Assembly: GCF_036850765.1 (NCBI RefSeq)
Contig: NC_089490.1
Span: 132,894,522 to 132,958,521, forward strand
DNA length: 64,000 bases
From: Saccopteryx bilineata
Taxonomy: Eukaryota; Chordata; Mammalia; Chiroptera; Emballonuridae
Direction: 5' to 3'
This document shows positions 33,481-48,065 of this stretch, one piece after another. Both the position numbers and the translations under genes were made by a program. Positions within the stretch are counted from its first letter, which is position 1, and every line of letters starts with the position of its first letter. Under the pieces are notes generated by a model. That model had not been told where the DNA came from. It did not search any database and saw only the letters and a list, made by a program, of their open reading frames with translations.

Positions 33481-33779
33481 GCATTGAAAAATAGGAGAAT
33501 GAGAAAAGAGGGTAGAATGTTTGAATTCAGAAGTTGAACCAGTTGTAGCAAATGGTTGTCTGAAGTGACTAAAAGTGATGCACATTGAGGAGAAGCTCCA
33601 GAAACTGAGATGTTGGCCAGGTTATCTGAATATATAGTGAAGTTCTCCAAATAAGGGCAGAACTCAGCTTAAAGGAAGACTGTGGGTCACAGGCTAGGTC
33701 TCAAATGAACAGGAATAACTGGGATGTGAGTAGATGATGTCAGTGAGTGGGTGCAGATGGCCCAAATAGGAATCTTTTT

Positions 33780-33821
33780 TAAAAATATTTTATTTATTGA
33801 TTTTTAGAGGGGGGGGGAGAG

Positions 33822-33855
<34 letters not shown>

Positions 33856-33973
33856 AGGAGCAGGAAGCATCAACTCCCATATGTGCCTTGACCAGGCAAG
33901 CCCAAGGTTTCTAACCGGCAACCTCAGTGTTCCAGGTTGATGCTTTATCCACTGCGCCACCACAGGTCAGGCC
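33780..33973 (-). mobile_element. SINE, short form
   Basis: AT-rich tail, G/GA-rich tract, 'caggaagcatcaactcccatatgtgcc' and head 'ccactgcgccaccacaggtcagg'. The flanks 'aataggaatctttt' and 'aagtaggaatcttt' form the duplication. Confidence 0.92.
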
Positions 33974-33984
33974 CAAGTAGGAAT

Positions 33985-35990
33985 CTTTACAAAAAAGTGA
34001 CAGAATAATGATTTGAAATCAATAGAAGCCAGTGAGGAGGACCCCAGTCTCCCTTTGGATTCGGGGTCCTCAGGGTAAGAAGAGCATTTAGGACAGACTT
34101 CTAGACAGCTAGGTTTTCCTTAAAGCCAAGAGCTGGAATCCACTCAAGCAAGAGGCTGAGAGTGTGAATGTAGGCAGTATGTTAACTGTGGAGTGGGGTT
34201 ACCAGAAGGTGCAGTAAATGGTTTTGGAAGAAAGGGAGTGCAGGGGTGTGGGCATGGGGGAGGGGCAGGGTGAGAAGTGTGCAGGTAAATTGAAGCTGAA
34301 GCACTTGGAGAGGGTTCAGACAGGGTTAATGGGCTGGATTGCGAGCTTCCCAGGGTGTCCCTGCATCCCTGTCAGCACACTAATTCAATTTATCAGCAGT
34401 CTATGCCTATAATAGGTGCATTACTGAGGTCTCACAGACACAGAGCGCCTGCATTTTGAACATGGCATTTGAGTCACACTCATTCAAGATACTGAGATTA
34501 TTTCTCAGCTAAGATTAAACCTGCATTTTATTTTTCTCATGTAAAATATTGTTCTTGCAAAAGCAACTTATTTTTCATACGGTTTGAAAGACTATAGCTG
34601 GAAATTGAATGTTTAAAGACAGTTTTCAAACTTCTATACAGGTAGCTAATAGATATGTGTTGCCACATGGGTAGTGTCTTTTTTTTTTTTTGGTCAGAGT
34701 TTATTTTTCTTATTTTTTATTTTTGTAAAAAACACTTTAAAAATTTTTTGAAAGTATCCTACAGAAAGTAATTCAGTGCTTGAGACTTATAGGGCCTCTG
34801 CAGCCCAAGTAAACATTGCTGATATAGACAAGCACATGCTTGCATAACAGGAATATTCTTCTGAGTTGGAGTTATAAAGATGGTAATTTGAAGTCCTACA
34901 AAGGGGGAGATGGTTATGTGCATATACAATATATGAAAACATATATTATTTGAAAGGTAGAAAAAAAGTGTAAAGTTACAGAAGTATCTCAGGTGTCAAA
35001 TGGTAGTTCTGAAAACATAAAAGAAGACATGAGATGTGGAGAAGGAAGTTACTTAGTGTTCACTTAACATGTAGAAACGGCTAGAACTAAAGAATCCATT
35101 GAGTGTTTTCTGAAATGAGAACAATGTAGCATTCTAGACGCTGTGACATCACTTTTTAAAAATAGCTGCTTTCATCAACAGATAGCAGTTTATAATGAAA
35201 ATGTTTTTTCATTTCTTTTGGGAAGAGGGAGGAGAAAGTTGGGGGAAGGGGTGACATGACTAAGTGATATAAATGTTCTAATTGTCCCCGGTCTCCATGT
35301 AAATAGAAATGTAACTGGCACCAAGCTGCAAGGTCACGTGCACATTCGCTCATTAAAATATTACGCAAATAGTTCATTTGATTGTTTGGTTTTATGACTG
35401 GAAAGTCATCAACATGACGGATTTTATTATTAGCTTATTAACAGATTAGAAGCAATCATCAGTAACAAGACAAAAATCTCCATGACCTTGATGAGGATAA
35501 TAAAGGTGTCCTGTACCCTCCCACACCACCCTTGACTGTGGCCAGGTCTGTGATGTCTCAGAGGTGGAGGGCTGGCACTCACCTAGGATCAACCTCAGCC
35601 TGGGCAGACGGTGATTCTGCTTTCAGAGTCTCTCTGTGCCCCACACAGGCTTCTGTTACTCTGTGTGTAACATTTCATTGCTCTCAGAGTCACAGAGAGG
35701 CTTGTTGCTGGTGGTGTGCTAGGAAAGTCAGATCCTGAGGAAGCTTCAGTGGTAAAGATGCTCCCCAGCTATGGCTGATGTCAAGCTCCCCAACTGAGAA
35801 TGAGTTGTGAAGAGTCCTGCATAACCAGCTCTTGGGAGCCAAAGCCAGTGGGCTTCAGCACACCTGGGCTGGGACCACTCCACCCCAGTGTGCGCCCTTC
35901 TTCCAGGTGCAGTTGCTAGGTCACAATCAGTGACTTATTTACAAGGCTTGGTTCCCTTCGAAATACAAATCTCCCTGGAAAGGCTGGAGG
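33985..35990. other. Unique or unrecognised sequence
   Basis: No recognised gene or repeat family. A T-rich run lies at about 34680. Confidence 0.35.
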
Positions 35991-35995
35991 CATAA

Positions 35996-36215
35996 ATGTT
36001 CCTTATCTTTCTTCTTCTTCCTTCCTTCATCCTCCCCCCCCCCATTTTCTTTCCTCTTCTCCTTTTTTTCCTACTCTCCCCCTCCTTCAACTCCTCCTCC
36101 TCTTCTCCTTCCTCCAGCTCCTCATTCTCTTTCCTCCTCCTCCAGCTTCTCCTTCTCCCACATCCTCCTTCTCATTTATCCCCCTCTTCTCCCTCCTCCT
36201 CCTTCCTCTGTTTTT
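35996..36215 (+). repeat. Polypyrimidine (CT-rich) tract
   Basis: About 220 bases are almost pure C and T, with irregular TCC/CTT units. It looks open in one frame only because purine stop codons cannot occur. Confidence 0.95.
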
Positions 36216-36317
36216 AGAATTTACCCAGGACAATTTTATGATAGATGTTGTGTCAGACACTGGAATACAAATACTGGTCAGGATTCATCTCTGACAGTAG
36301 GAGCCTATGGTCTAGCT

Positions 36318-36681
36318 CAGGGGTCCCCAAACTTTTTACACAGGGGGCCAGTTCACTGTCCCTCAGACCGTTGGAGGGCCGGACTATAAAAAAAACTATG
36401 AACAAATCCCTATGCACACTGCACATATCTTATTTTAAAGTAAAAAACCAAAACGGGAACAAATACAATATTTAAAATAAAAAACAAGTAAATTTAAATC
36501 AAGAAACTGACCAGTATTTCAATGGGAACTGTGGGCCAGCTTTTGGCTAATGAGATGATCAATGTGCTCCTTTCACTGACCACCAATGAAAGAGGTGCCC
36601 CTTCCGGAAGTGCAGCAGGGGCCGGATAAATGACCTCAGGGGGCCGCATGTGGCCCACGGGCCGTAGTTTGGGGACCCCTG
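36318..36681. mobile_element. Non-autonomous hAT MITE (364 bp)
   Basis: The ends are inverted repeats CAGGGGTCCCCAAACT and, reverse-complemented, CAGGGGTCCCCAAACT. The 8-bp duplication gtctagct (36310-36317 and 36682-36689) is perfect and has the TCTAG core preferred by many hAT elements. A longer relative is at 55233. Confidence 0.95.
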
Positions 36682-36699
36682 GTCTAGCTGGTGGAGACC

Positions 36700-38530
36700 A
36701 CCATAGGAAGACAATCAACTTTTACAAATTCAGTGATGAAAGTCTGCACACAGGACACAGTTGGACTCAGAGGACAGTGCTTAATTTTATGCAGTATGGA
36801 AGTGACTATAGAAGGAAAGGCTTCAGGAAGGTGCTAGTGCTTGAGTTCAATCATCAGAAGTGCCCACATTTGAATTTGTGTTTAACATTGAATTCATATC
36901 AAGTGAAGCTAAACACTGACAACAAAAACATCAGCAGCTTTCACATCCTAAGTATATTATCTTGTGCAATCCTGATGGCAACTTTGTGAAGATTATACTC
37001 TTTGTATTGCAGATGATAAGACTGAGACACAGGAAGTTGAGTAACTTGCCAAAGAGCACATGGCCAGTAAAACGTGGAGCCAAGATTTGAATTCAGGCAC
37101 TGACTCGCAAGTATGGTCTCAGTCACTTACAATATACTGTCTTAGATGCTGTCTATCCAACCAAAGGTTTTCAGGAATTCAAATAGGGAAAGTAGGGAGT
37201 GACTCAAACCATCACATGTGTCCTCAAAAAGCCTAGGCCAGGCACCTGTCTTGCATTGGCAGAGCAAGCAGATGTTCTGTGTGGAGCCCATCACTAGACA
37301 TGCCCGCTTGTCAACAGTTCATTAGCTTTAAGTGTGGCGCTAAATGTGCCATGAAGAAATTTTCTGTAACCAATTCCAATAATAATTGGATTAGATACTT
37401 ATTAAGTGCAGATTTCAATAAAGCTGCAGTGTTAACTTCACGTTCAAGTGAACAAAACTGCTTTGCAGAGATCAAGTGACACCGCATAAAGTTGGCGTTG
37501 AAGATCACCGGCTGGCAGAGTTTGGGCGTAGCATGGGGTTGGAGTATCTTGAACTTGCAAACAAAGCTTTGAAATTATGAATGCCAATTTGTACAACAGT
37601 CTATGCAAATAGAGGTTCTGCCTGACTATTCTGAAAGTCAAAATATAGAACAGTTAAAGAGTTGGACCTGAGACAGGATCTTATTTTTAATAAGAGTGTT
37701 ATTAAACAACATGTGGGCTAATTTAGCAAAACATGATTAACATATTAAATTGATAATGCCAATTTAAATATTATTGGTTTTGTATCTTGCTTTGGACTTA
37801 ATGTGTGTGTTTGCCTTGGCTTTATAGTTATAGAAGAGACATAAAGAATTTTTCTCCTTGAAGTAAATATTACAAATTCTGACTTCTTTTTCATTTAAAA
37901 GGTTTTAATAGTTTTTTCAATTTTTAAAAACTGGGATTTGACAGTTGGCTAAGGTGAGTTGTGACTACCCAGAGCATGGCTTATTTGTTTGGAATGCCTT
38001 TTCTGTTCCTTGTGCTTGTATGTTGCCCTATGTTGTGAGTGTGTAGATAAAGCACTTAGAAATGCATTTAGAGCGTCGAGTCCAGCTCCCAGCTACTGGA
38101 GTATTTGGGAGGGCAAATGTTTCTAGTTCAATTTGGCGTTTTCCTAAACAAAGTCAGAGTAATGCTGGTAAGGAAGAAGTAGAGATGGATGTTTGGAAGG
38201 AAACTAGCAGAGTCTGTTGAAGTGAATGAGTTAATAAAAAAAAAAATCAAAACCATTCTTACGTTTCTCTCTCCTCCATCCCCCCTTCCCTGGTAACTTA
38301 AAAGCAGTGGTGTGCTGCTAGGTGTGCTACAGGCGGCTCTCTGGGTGTGTGGGGACTCTGGTTTACAATGTTTGCCAATTTCTATAATGTGAATGTTCAC
38401 ACCATAGTGGGTCTCAAGCTACCAATGTGATGTTTCTAAGCATGGTGTGGGGAAGAGATGCTCCAGCGTATTTATTTCTACCAGAACATACAGTATGAGT
38501 CAATAATCTCAAGATTATAGAAAACAGTAT
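36700..38530. other. Unique sequence with a MIR
   Basis: A MIR is recognisable at 36940-37130 ('cagatgataagactgagacacaggaagttgagtaacttgcc'). The rest is unassigned. Confidence 0.5.
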
Positions 38531-38644
38531 AATGTATTAATTTGCTTGGGCTACCATAATAAAATATAGATTGAGAGGCTTAAAAAACAATTCTTTTTAT
38601 TTCTCACAATTTTGGAAGCCAAGAGTCCAAGATAAAGGTGTCAT

Positions 38645-38956
38645 CCCTGACTGGTGGTGGTGCAGTGGATAGAGTGTCGACCTGGAACTCTGAGGTCCAT
38701 GGTTCAAAAACCCAAGGTTGCTAGCTTTTGCATAATGTTGCCAACTTGAGTGTGGTATCATCGACATGATCCCATGGTCATTAGTTTAAGCTCAGAGATC
38801 GCTGGCTTGAACAAGGGGTCACTGGCTTGGCTTGAGCTCCTGGTCAGGCAGGACACGTATGAGAAGCAATCAATGAAGCAACTACAAATTGATGTTTCTC
38901 ATCTCTCTCTTCCCTCTCTTTCCCTTCCTCCCTATCTTTCTCTCTCTCAAAAAAAA
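38645..38956 (+). mobile_element. CCTGACCAG-type SINE
   Basis: Head 'ccctgactggtggtggtgcagtgg', several 'gctggcttg' units, CT-rich 3' end and short A tail. Confidence 0.88.
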
Positions 38957-38964
38957 GGAGTGTC

Positions 38965-39360
38965 GGCCCTGGCCGGTTGGCTCAGCGGTAGAGCGTTGGC
39001 CTGGTGTGCGGGGGACCTGGGTTCGATTCCCGGCCAGGGCACACAGGAGAAGCGCCCATTTGCTTCTCCACCCCCCACCCCCTCCTTCCTCTCTGTCTCT
39101 CTCTTCCCCTCCCGCAGCCAAGGCTCCATTGGAGCAAAGATGGCCTGGGCGCTGGGGTGGCTCCTTGGCCTCTGCCCCAGGCACTAGAGTGGCTCTGGTC
39201 GCCGCAGAGCGACGCCCCGGAGGGGCAGAGCATCGCCCCCTGGTGGGCAGAGCGTCGCCCCTGGTGGGCGTGCCGGGTGGATCCCGGTCGGGCGCATGTG
39301 GGGGTCTGTCTGACTGTCTCTCCCCATTTCCAGCTTCAGAAGAAAAAAAAAAAAAAAAAA
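38965..39360 (+). mobile_element. Full-length VES-like SINE
   Basis: Complete copy from 'ggccctggccggttggctcagc' through the CG-rich body to an A tail. ggagtgtc is repeated at both ends. The tRNA-like head keeps A and B boxes (GGTTCGATTCC). Confidence 0.95.
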
Positions 39361-39956
39361 AAAAAAAGGAGTGTCAGGAGGTTGGTATCCTCTGAGGCCT
39401 CTCTCTTGGCTTGCAGATGGCCACCCTATTGCTGCCTCTTCAAATGGTTGCCCTGTCTCCCTGTGCATGTGTGAGTGCCTGGTGTCTCTGTGTCTAGATT
39501 TCCTCTTCTTACAAGGACACCTGTCACGTTGGATCTGGGGCCATTCTAATGACCCATTTTTAACTCAGTCACCTCTTTAAAGATCCTATCTCCAAATACA
39601 GTCACATTCTGAGGTGCTGGGATTTACCACATGAGTTTGGGAGTGGAAACAATTCATCCATTAACAAATATAGTCAAATAATGAGGAAGTGATGAATTTT
39701 GACTATTTTCTTTGTTTTTAATAGTTTATGGACTTGAAGTTTTGATTATGGCTATGTGTAAGAGCTGACTTGAACAATTCCTGAAGATACACAAATCAGC
39801 TCTAATGAGCCAGTATAAACTGACTCCAGCACTACTTTAAAAGAAAATAAAAGCTTAAGCAAATCCCCCTCCCCACGAGGGTGTCACTTTTTCCAAAGCT
39901 TTACTCCTAGCAATGCTTTCATTATTGTGAGAATATGAAATAATCCTCAGGATCAT

Positions 39957-40650
39957 TGTTGGGAAGATAAAATATATTATGCTCACTTTGTTAAAGATGG
40001 TGCTGCCCACATGGAAGACCGTCGCCCAGGTGATATTAATGTGTGTTGGGGTGGGCTGTGGGCAGGCAAGATCCTTGTAGCCTGGGGCTTGGTTTTAGGA
40101 CTAAGCCTTTCCCACCCTTTTTGATGTGGGGTGGTGCAATCCCATCATGCCTCAGATAAGTGACTTCCTGTTTTAGAGACTTCTTGTTTGTATATTGAAT
40201 TAAAGGTTTTGATTTCTGCACTATAAAGTGGGGCATACTGGGAGCTTGTTCTCTCTTGGTTCCTGGGATTATCATTAGAGCAGAGAGCAGAGAAAGGCCA
40301 CGTGGAGGAGAGGAGAGAGGCAGCCAAGATGGTGGAGTGCTAAAGGAGAAGCCAGTTTGTGCAGAGTTTGTGTAGAGACAAGGAGATGAGGAACAGAGGA
40401 GAATGAGACTAGTGAGCTAGAAACCTTTGATTCTAGGAAACTCGGATAAGTCAGTAGCTTTGTGAGCACTGAATGAGTGGGTTTTGGAGCGCAGTGTGTG
40501 TTTTACTTGCCTGCTGGGTGCAAGCTAGGATTACAGATGATGGCCCACCAGTTCTTGGCTCCATTGTTTCATTACTGTCTGTCCGAATCCAATGTGAACC
40601 TGCATGGGCCAGGCAGCTGTGATGGTGGCCCTGGATGCTGGCATTTGGTT
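39957..40650 (+). repeat. Solo class III LTR
   Basis: It starts TGTTGGGAAGATAAAATATATTA and follows the 42937 LTR closely through the TATAAAGTGG block and the 'ttctaggaaactcggataagtcag' segment. The 3' end is worn ('ctggcatttgg'), so the boundary and duplication were not found. Confidence 0.85.
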
Positions 40651-40727
40651 AAAGAAGTTTCATAATGGTTTACAATGAAAAAATTAACCTTATTTGGCAC
40701 TGTATTTAAAAAGTCTTCATTGAGCAA

Positions 40728-41765
40728 TGTTAATGACTAATGTTTGTGTCCCTTGCCCTTCAGTAGAAGCCTTAATCTCCAGTATGGTGGTATTTGGAGG
40801 TAATTAGCTTTAGATGAGATGATTAAGGAGGAGCCTCCATGAATAGAACTAGCGTCCTTATAAAAAGGGAGAGTGTGAAGCCAGTAGCCAGGGCCACCAT
40901 CACAGCAGCCTGGCTCATGCAGGTTCACATTGGATTCGGACAGTCGGTAAAGAAACAATGGAGCCAAAAACTGATGGGCCATCATTTTTAATCCTAGCTT
41001 GCACCCGGCGGGCAAGTAAAAACACACACTGGGCTCCAAAACCCACTCACATTCAGTGCTCACAAAGCTACTGACTATTCTGAGTTTCCTAGAATCAAAG
41101 GTTTCTAGCTCACCAGACTTATTCACCTCTGTTCCCCATCTCCTTCCTTCTCCCTACACAAACTCTGCACAAACTGGCTGCTCACTTAGCACTCCACCAT
41201 CTTGGCTACTTCTCCTGACCTCTTCCATGTGGCCTTTCTCTGCTCTCCTCTCTGCTAATGATAATCTCAGGAACCAAGAGAGCAAGCTCCCATTCTGCCC
41301 CCATTTTATAGTGTAGAAATCCAGACCTTTAATCCAATATACAAAATAGGGAAGACTCTAATACAAAGTCACTTATCTGAGGCATGATGAGATTGTACCA
41401 CCCCACATCAGGGTGGGAAAGGCTTAGTCCCAAAACCAAGCCCTAGGCTACAAGGATTCTGCCTGCCCACAGCACACAGAGACACACATTAATATCACCT
41501 GGGCAACAGCCTCCACGTGGGCAGTGCCAACTTTAACAAAGTGAGCATAATATATTTTACCTGCCCAACAGAGAGTCTCGCTTTTTCCCTCCTCCTTCTT
41601 CCCTCCACAGTGGAAGAATGCAGTAGGAAGGCTGCCATCTGAAAACCAGGTAGATGGCCCTTAGTAAAGTGATCTTGGACTTTGATCCTCCAGAATGGTG
41701 AGAAATGTCTGTCAAGCTGCTCAGTCTGCGGTTTTCTGTTATAACAGCCTGGATGGACTAAGACA
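40728..41765 (+). repeat. MaLR (MLT1-like) LTR split by a solo LTR
   Basis: The outer parts (40728-40873 and 41571-41765) read 'gtttgtgtcccttgccc...gatgattaaggaggagcc' and 'ggttttctgttataacagcctggatggactaagaca', as in MaLR LTRs. Confidence 0.65.
40874..41570 (-). repeat. Solo class III LTR (697 bp)
   Basis: On the minus strand TGTTGGGCAG...GGCTTCACA. The perfect 5-bp duplication gagag (40869-40873 and 41571-41575) proves its limits. It inserted into the MaLR LTR. Confidence 0.95.
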
Positions 41766-42509
41766 GTACCCAGGTGCCAGGCAGTATGCTGGAAAACAGG
41801 GATACAGACAGACAAGACAGACACAGTCCCTCCTCTGATGGAACTTACATCTATCTCCTGGGGAAGATAGACATCGGAAAAATAGTTGTTTACTTTATTA
41901 GAATAGTTCTGACTGCTAGTAGAAACATGTGTAGGGCATTATGGGAGCATTTACTAGGAGGACTAACCTCACTCAGAAGATCACAGAAGATTTATCCTGG
42001 GAGATGACATTTAACCTGTGTCATGGGCTGAATTGTCCCTCTTACCTCAAATTTATCTGTTGAAGCCCTAATCCCCTGAACCTCAGAATGTGACTATATT
42101 TGGAGATAAGGCTATTAAAGAGGTGATTAAGGTAAAATGAGTCATTAGGGCAGTGGTTTTCAAAGTGTGCGCCAGGGCGCACTGGTACACACTAGAAGAT
42201 TTCCATGTGCGCCCTATGGTATTCCAGAGAAATATGTGCCTGTTGGGGACCAAAAAACCAACAGAGTTTTTGGAGTTTAGATTTTGGGGGACAGAGGTGT
42301 GGGGAATTGGCTGCAAGCTGACAGTCTGCCCAACCCCCCACTTCACTTGCCTGATTAGGTTGCAAAAGGCTGTTAAGCTGTGGTGCTGGATTGTTTACAC
42401 TACCCCCCATGTTCCCCGGAAAGACTGGAGGCAAGTTTCTTCTATCCTTTGTTTGGTGTAAAGTTAAGATGATATATGTATGGTGGGGATTTTCTGCACG
42501 CAACACAAT

Positions 42510-42630
42510 TAAAAGTAAAAAGAGAGGAATTCTTCAATGTATTGATGAGAAAATGAGAGTTTGCCTTTTAAATATATGTTCAAACATTGAAGAAATCACT
42601 AGGTCACATCAGGCTCATGTTTCTTAAAAA
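42510..42630 (+). pseudogene. hAT transposase C-terminal remnant
   Basis: The frame ends ILQCIDEKMRVCLLN...IEEITRSHQAHVS and stop. This resembles the extreme C-terminus of ZBED/Buster-like hAT transposases, which often end in such a Gln-His-rich string. The catalytic parts are missing. Confidence 0.55.
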
Positions 42631-42699
42631 CACAAGAATGATAAAACTTAACACATTTGTGCTAGGACCTGCTGAATTTACTAAGAATGTGTGTGTGTG

Positions 42700-42730
<31 letters not shown>

Positions 42731-42936
42731 GCATATATATATATAACTTTTTTTGTCATTTTTAACCCCTCTTTTTTACAAATTCTAAAAAGCATAACTC
42801 AAAAAATGTAACATAAAAATGTTTTTTAGTGTTAGAATAAATTTAATTATGTCGTATTTATTTTGTTTAATTATCATAAAAGCACGCTTGGACTTTATAT
42901 TTTTTCTTTAATATTTAACTTAATTATTATAACATA

Positions 42937-43646
42937 TGTTGGGCAGATAAAATATATTATGATCACTTTGTTAAAGATGGCACTGCCCACATGGAAGCCC
43001 ATCGCCCAGGTGATATTAATGTGTGTTGGGGGCAGGCTGTGGGCAGGCAGGATCCTGATAGCCTGGGGCTTGGTTTTAGGACTAAACCTTTACCACCCCT
43101 TTTGATGTAAGGGTGGTGCACTCTCATGAGGAATCCCATTATGCCTCAGATAAGTGACTTTGCATCAGAGACTTCCTTGTTTGTATATTGGATTACAGGT
43201 TTTGGTTTCTACACTATAAAATGGGGGCAGACCCGGAGGTTGCTCTCTTGGTTCCTGAGATTAGCATTAGAGAACAGAGCAGAGAAAGGCCACGTGGAGG
43301 AGGCCAGGAGAAGCAGCCAAGATGGTGGAGTGCTGAGTGAGAAGCCAGTTTGTGCAGAGTTTGTGCAGGGAGAAGGAAAGAGATGGGGAACAGAGGTGAA
43401 TAAGTCTGGTGAGCTAAAAACCTTTGATTCTAGGAAACTCGGATAAGTCAGTAGCTTTGTGAGCACTGAATGAGTGGGTTTTGGAGCCCAGTGTGTGTCT
43501 TTACCTGCCTGCTGGGTGCAAGCTAGGGTAAAAGGTGATGTCCCACCAGTTTTTGGCTCTGTTGTTTCTTTACCGACTATCTGAATCTAATGCAAACTTG
43601 CATGGGCCAAGCGGCTGTGATGGTGGCCGTGGATACTGGCTTCACA
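42937..43646 (+). repeat. Solo class III LTR (710 bp) inside the hAT element
   Basis: TGTTGGGCAG...GGCTTCACA with a perfect 5-bp duplication acata (42932-42936 and 43647-43651). It has a TATAAAATGG-type box and is the best full-length example of the long LTR form here. Confidence 0.96.
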
Positions 43647-44190
43647 ACATATTTCTCAGAAATTTGTATATAGTGCGCCTACAATTATTTGTAGGATTTT
43701 AAATGTGCCCTGACTTCAAAAAGTTTGAGAATCACTGCATTAGGGTGAACCATGATTCAGTCTGACTTGTGTCCTTACAAGACAAGGAAACTTGACCACA
43801 CACAAGAGACACTGAGGAGTGCACGGAGTGCACGCATGAGGATTCTGAGAAGACTGTTCTCTGAAAGCCAAGGAGAGAGGACTCAGGAGAAACCGAACCT
43901 GCCAACACTTTGATCTTGGGCGTCCAGCCTCCTGAACTGTAAGGACATAAATTTCTGTTGTTTAACCCACCCAGTCTGTGGTATTTTTTTTTCCAGTCTG
44001 TGGTATTTTGATACCGCAGCCCAAGCTGACTAATACAACCTGAAGCCCAGGAGTAACTAGAGGCTATCTAAACTAAGGACAGGAGGGCATTCTGAACAAA
44101 GGAAGATATTTGGTGGGACCCTCAAAGCAGTAGATAAAAGCTTCATAGTTTAATCTGGAATAGTAGTTAGAGGTGTGGACCTTGGAGTAG

Positions 44191-45262
44191 TATTGGGCAG
44201 ATAAAATATATTATTCTCACTTTGTTAAAGATGGCGCTGCCCACATGGATGCCTGACCAGGCAGTGGCACAGTGGATAGAGCATCAGACTGGGATGCAGA
44301 AGGACCCAGGTTCGAGACCCCGAGGTCACCAGCTTGAGCACAGGCTCATCTGGTTTGAGCAAAAGCTCACCAGCTTGGACCCAAGGTCGCTGGCTCGAGC
44401 AAGGGATCACTCAGTCTGCTGAAGGCCCGCAGTCAAGGCACATGTGAGAAAGCAATCAATGAACAACTAAGGTGTCTCAATGCGCAACAAGAAACTGATG
44501 ATTGATGCTTCTCATCTCTCTCCGTTCCTGTCTGTCTGTCCCTGTCTATCCCTCTCTCTGACTCTCTCTGTCTCTGTAAAAAAAAAAAAAAAAAAAAAGA
44601 TGGTGCTGCCCACATGGAAGCCCGTCGCCCAGGTGATATTAATGTGTGTTGGGGGTGGGCTGTGGGCAGGCAGGATCCTTGTAGCCTGGGGCTTGGTTTT
44701 AGGACTAAACCTTTCCCACCCTTTTTGATATGGGGTGGTGCACTCTCATGAGGAATCCCATCATGCCTCAGATAAGTGACTGCATCAGAGACTTCCTTGT
44801 TTGTATATTGTATTAAAGGTTTTGATTTCTGTGCTATAAAGTGGGGCAGACCGGGAGCTTACTTTCTCTTGATTCCTGAGATTATCATTAGAGCAGAGAG
44901 CAGAGAAAGGCCACGTAGAAGAGAGGAGAGAGGCAGCCAAGATGGCGGAGTGCTAAAGGAGAAGCCAGTTAGTGCAGAGTTTGTGCAGAGAGAAGGAGAT
45001 GGGGAACAGAGGTGAATAAGTCTGGTGAGGCAGACCCCTTTGATTTTAGGAAACTCGGATAAGTCAGTGGCTTTGTGAGCACTGAATGAGTGGGTTTTGG
45101 AGCCCAGTGTGTATTTTTACTTGCCCGCTGGGTGCAAGCTAGGATTAAAGATAATGGCCCACCAGTTCGTGGCTCTGTTGTTTCATTACCATCTGTCCGA
45201 ATCCAATGCGAACCTGCATGGGCCAGGCGGCTGTGATGGTGGCCATGCCTATTGGTTTCACA
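44191..45262 (+). repeat. Solo class III LTR with a SINE insertion
   Basis: It starts TATTGGGCAG (one change from TG) and ends GGTTTCACA. The perfect duplication agtag (44186-44190 and 45263-45267) flanks it. Without the SINE it is about 700 bp. Confidence 0.95.
44249..44599 (+). mobile_element. CCTGACCAGGCGG-type SINE in the LTR
   Basis: A 21-bp duplication, 'aagatggygctgcccacatgg', lies at 44228-44248 and 44597-44617 with one C/T change. Complete head, body and A tail. Confidence 0.96.
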
Positions 45263-45558
45263 AGTAGGAAGAGCTGGACTCAACTCAATTTAACCTTGGG
45301 AAAGTTAATGATGCCTCTGTTTTCTCATCTGAAAATGCAGCCTATACTAGATTCTATAGTAGGATTGTTGGAGAGAGAATTAAAGTGCTTAGCTGTGAAA
45401 TATTTAGCTTAGTCCTGGCACACAGTGCTGGAAATGTAAAAAAAAAAAAAGTTAGTGCCTGACCAGGCGGTGGCGCAGTGGGTAGAATGTCGGACTGGGA
45501 TACAGAGGACCCAGGTTCAAGACCCCGAGGTCGCCAGCTTGAACGCAGGCTCATCTGG

Positions 45559-47821
<2,263 letters not shown>

Positions 47822-48065
47822 GGCTCATCTGGTTTGAGCAAAAGCTCACCAGCTTGGACCCAAGGTCACTGGCTCGAGCAAGGGGTTACTCGGTCTGCTG
47901 CAGCCCCACGGTCAAGGCACATATGAGAAAGCAATTAATGAACAACTAAGGTGTTGCAATGAAAACAATGATTGATGCTTCTCATCTCTCTCCATTCCTG
48001 TCTGTCTGTCTCTATGTATCCCTCTCTCTGACTCTCCCTCTGTCTGAAAAAAAAAAATGTTAGTG

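Larger units (their letters stand above)
38533..39666 (-). repeat. MLT1-type MaLR LTR, interrupted by two SINEs
   Basis: The plus strand from 38533 ('tttgcttgggctaccataataaaat') to 38644 and from 39361 to 39666 ('cctatctccaaatacagtcacattctgaggtgctgg') is the complement of an MLT1 LTR. The middle holds SINEs at 38645 and 38965. Confidence 0.75.
42151..43737 (+). mobile_element. hAT element inside the MLT1 LTR, itself carrying a solo LTR
   Basis: The left end is CAGTGGTTTTCAAAGTGTG; the right end, reverse-complemented, is CAGTGATTCTCAAAC. The 8-bp duplication cattaggg is perfect (42143-42150 and 43738-43745). Without the solo LTR it is about 870 bp, so it is an internally deleted copy. A (TG)n(TA)n microsatellite lies at 42690-42746. 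Confidence 0.92.
42019..44037 (+). repeat. MLT1 LTR split by a hAT element
   Basis: It starts 'tgtcatgggctgaattg' and ends 'ccaagctgactaataca', the MLT1 pattern. The 5-bp duplication acctg (42014-42018 and 44038-44042) is still perfect. The middle is the hAT element 42151-43737. A local duplication 'ccagtctgtggtattttt' lies at about 43970-44010. Confidence 0.9.

Noticed and set aside
35996..36217. Ser/Pro/Leu-rich open frame
   Set aside because: It is only translation of a polypyrimidine tract, which cannot contain stop codons in that strand.
38965..39040. tRNA-like sequence with A and B boxes (also in the other SINE heads)
   Set aside because: These are the tRNA-derived heads of SINEs, followed by a SINE body and A tail and flanked by target duplications. 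They are not tRNA genes.
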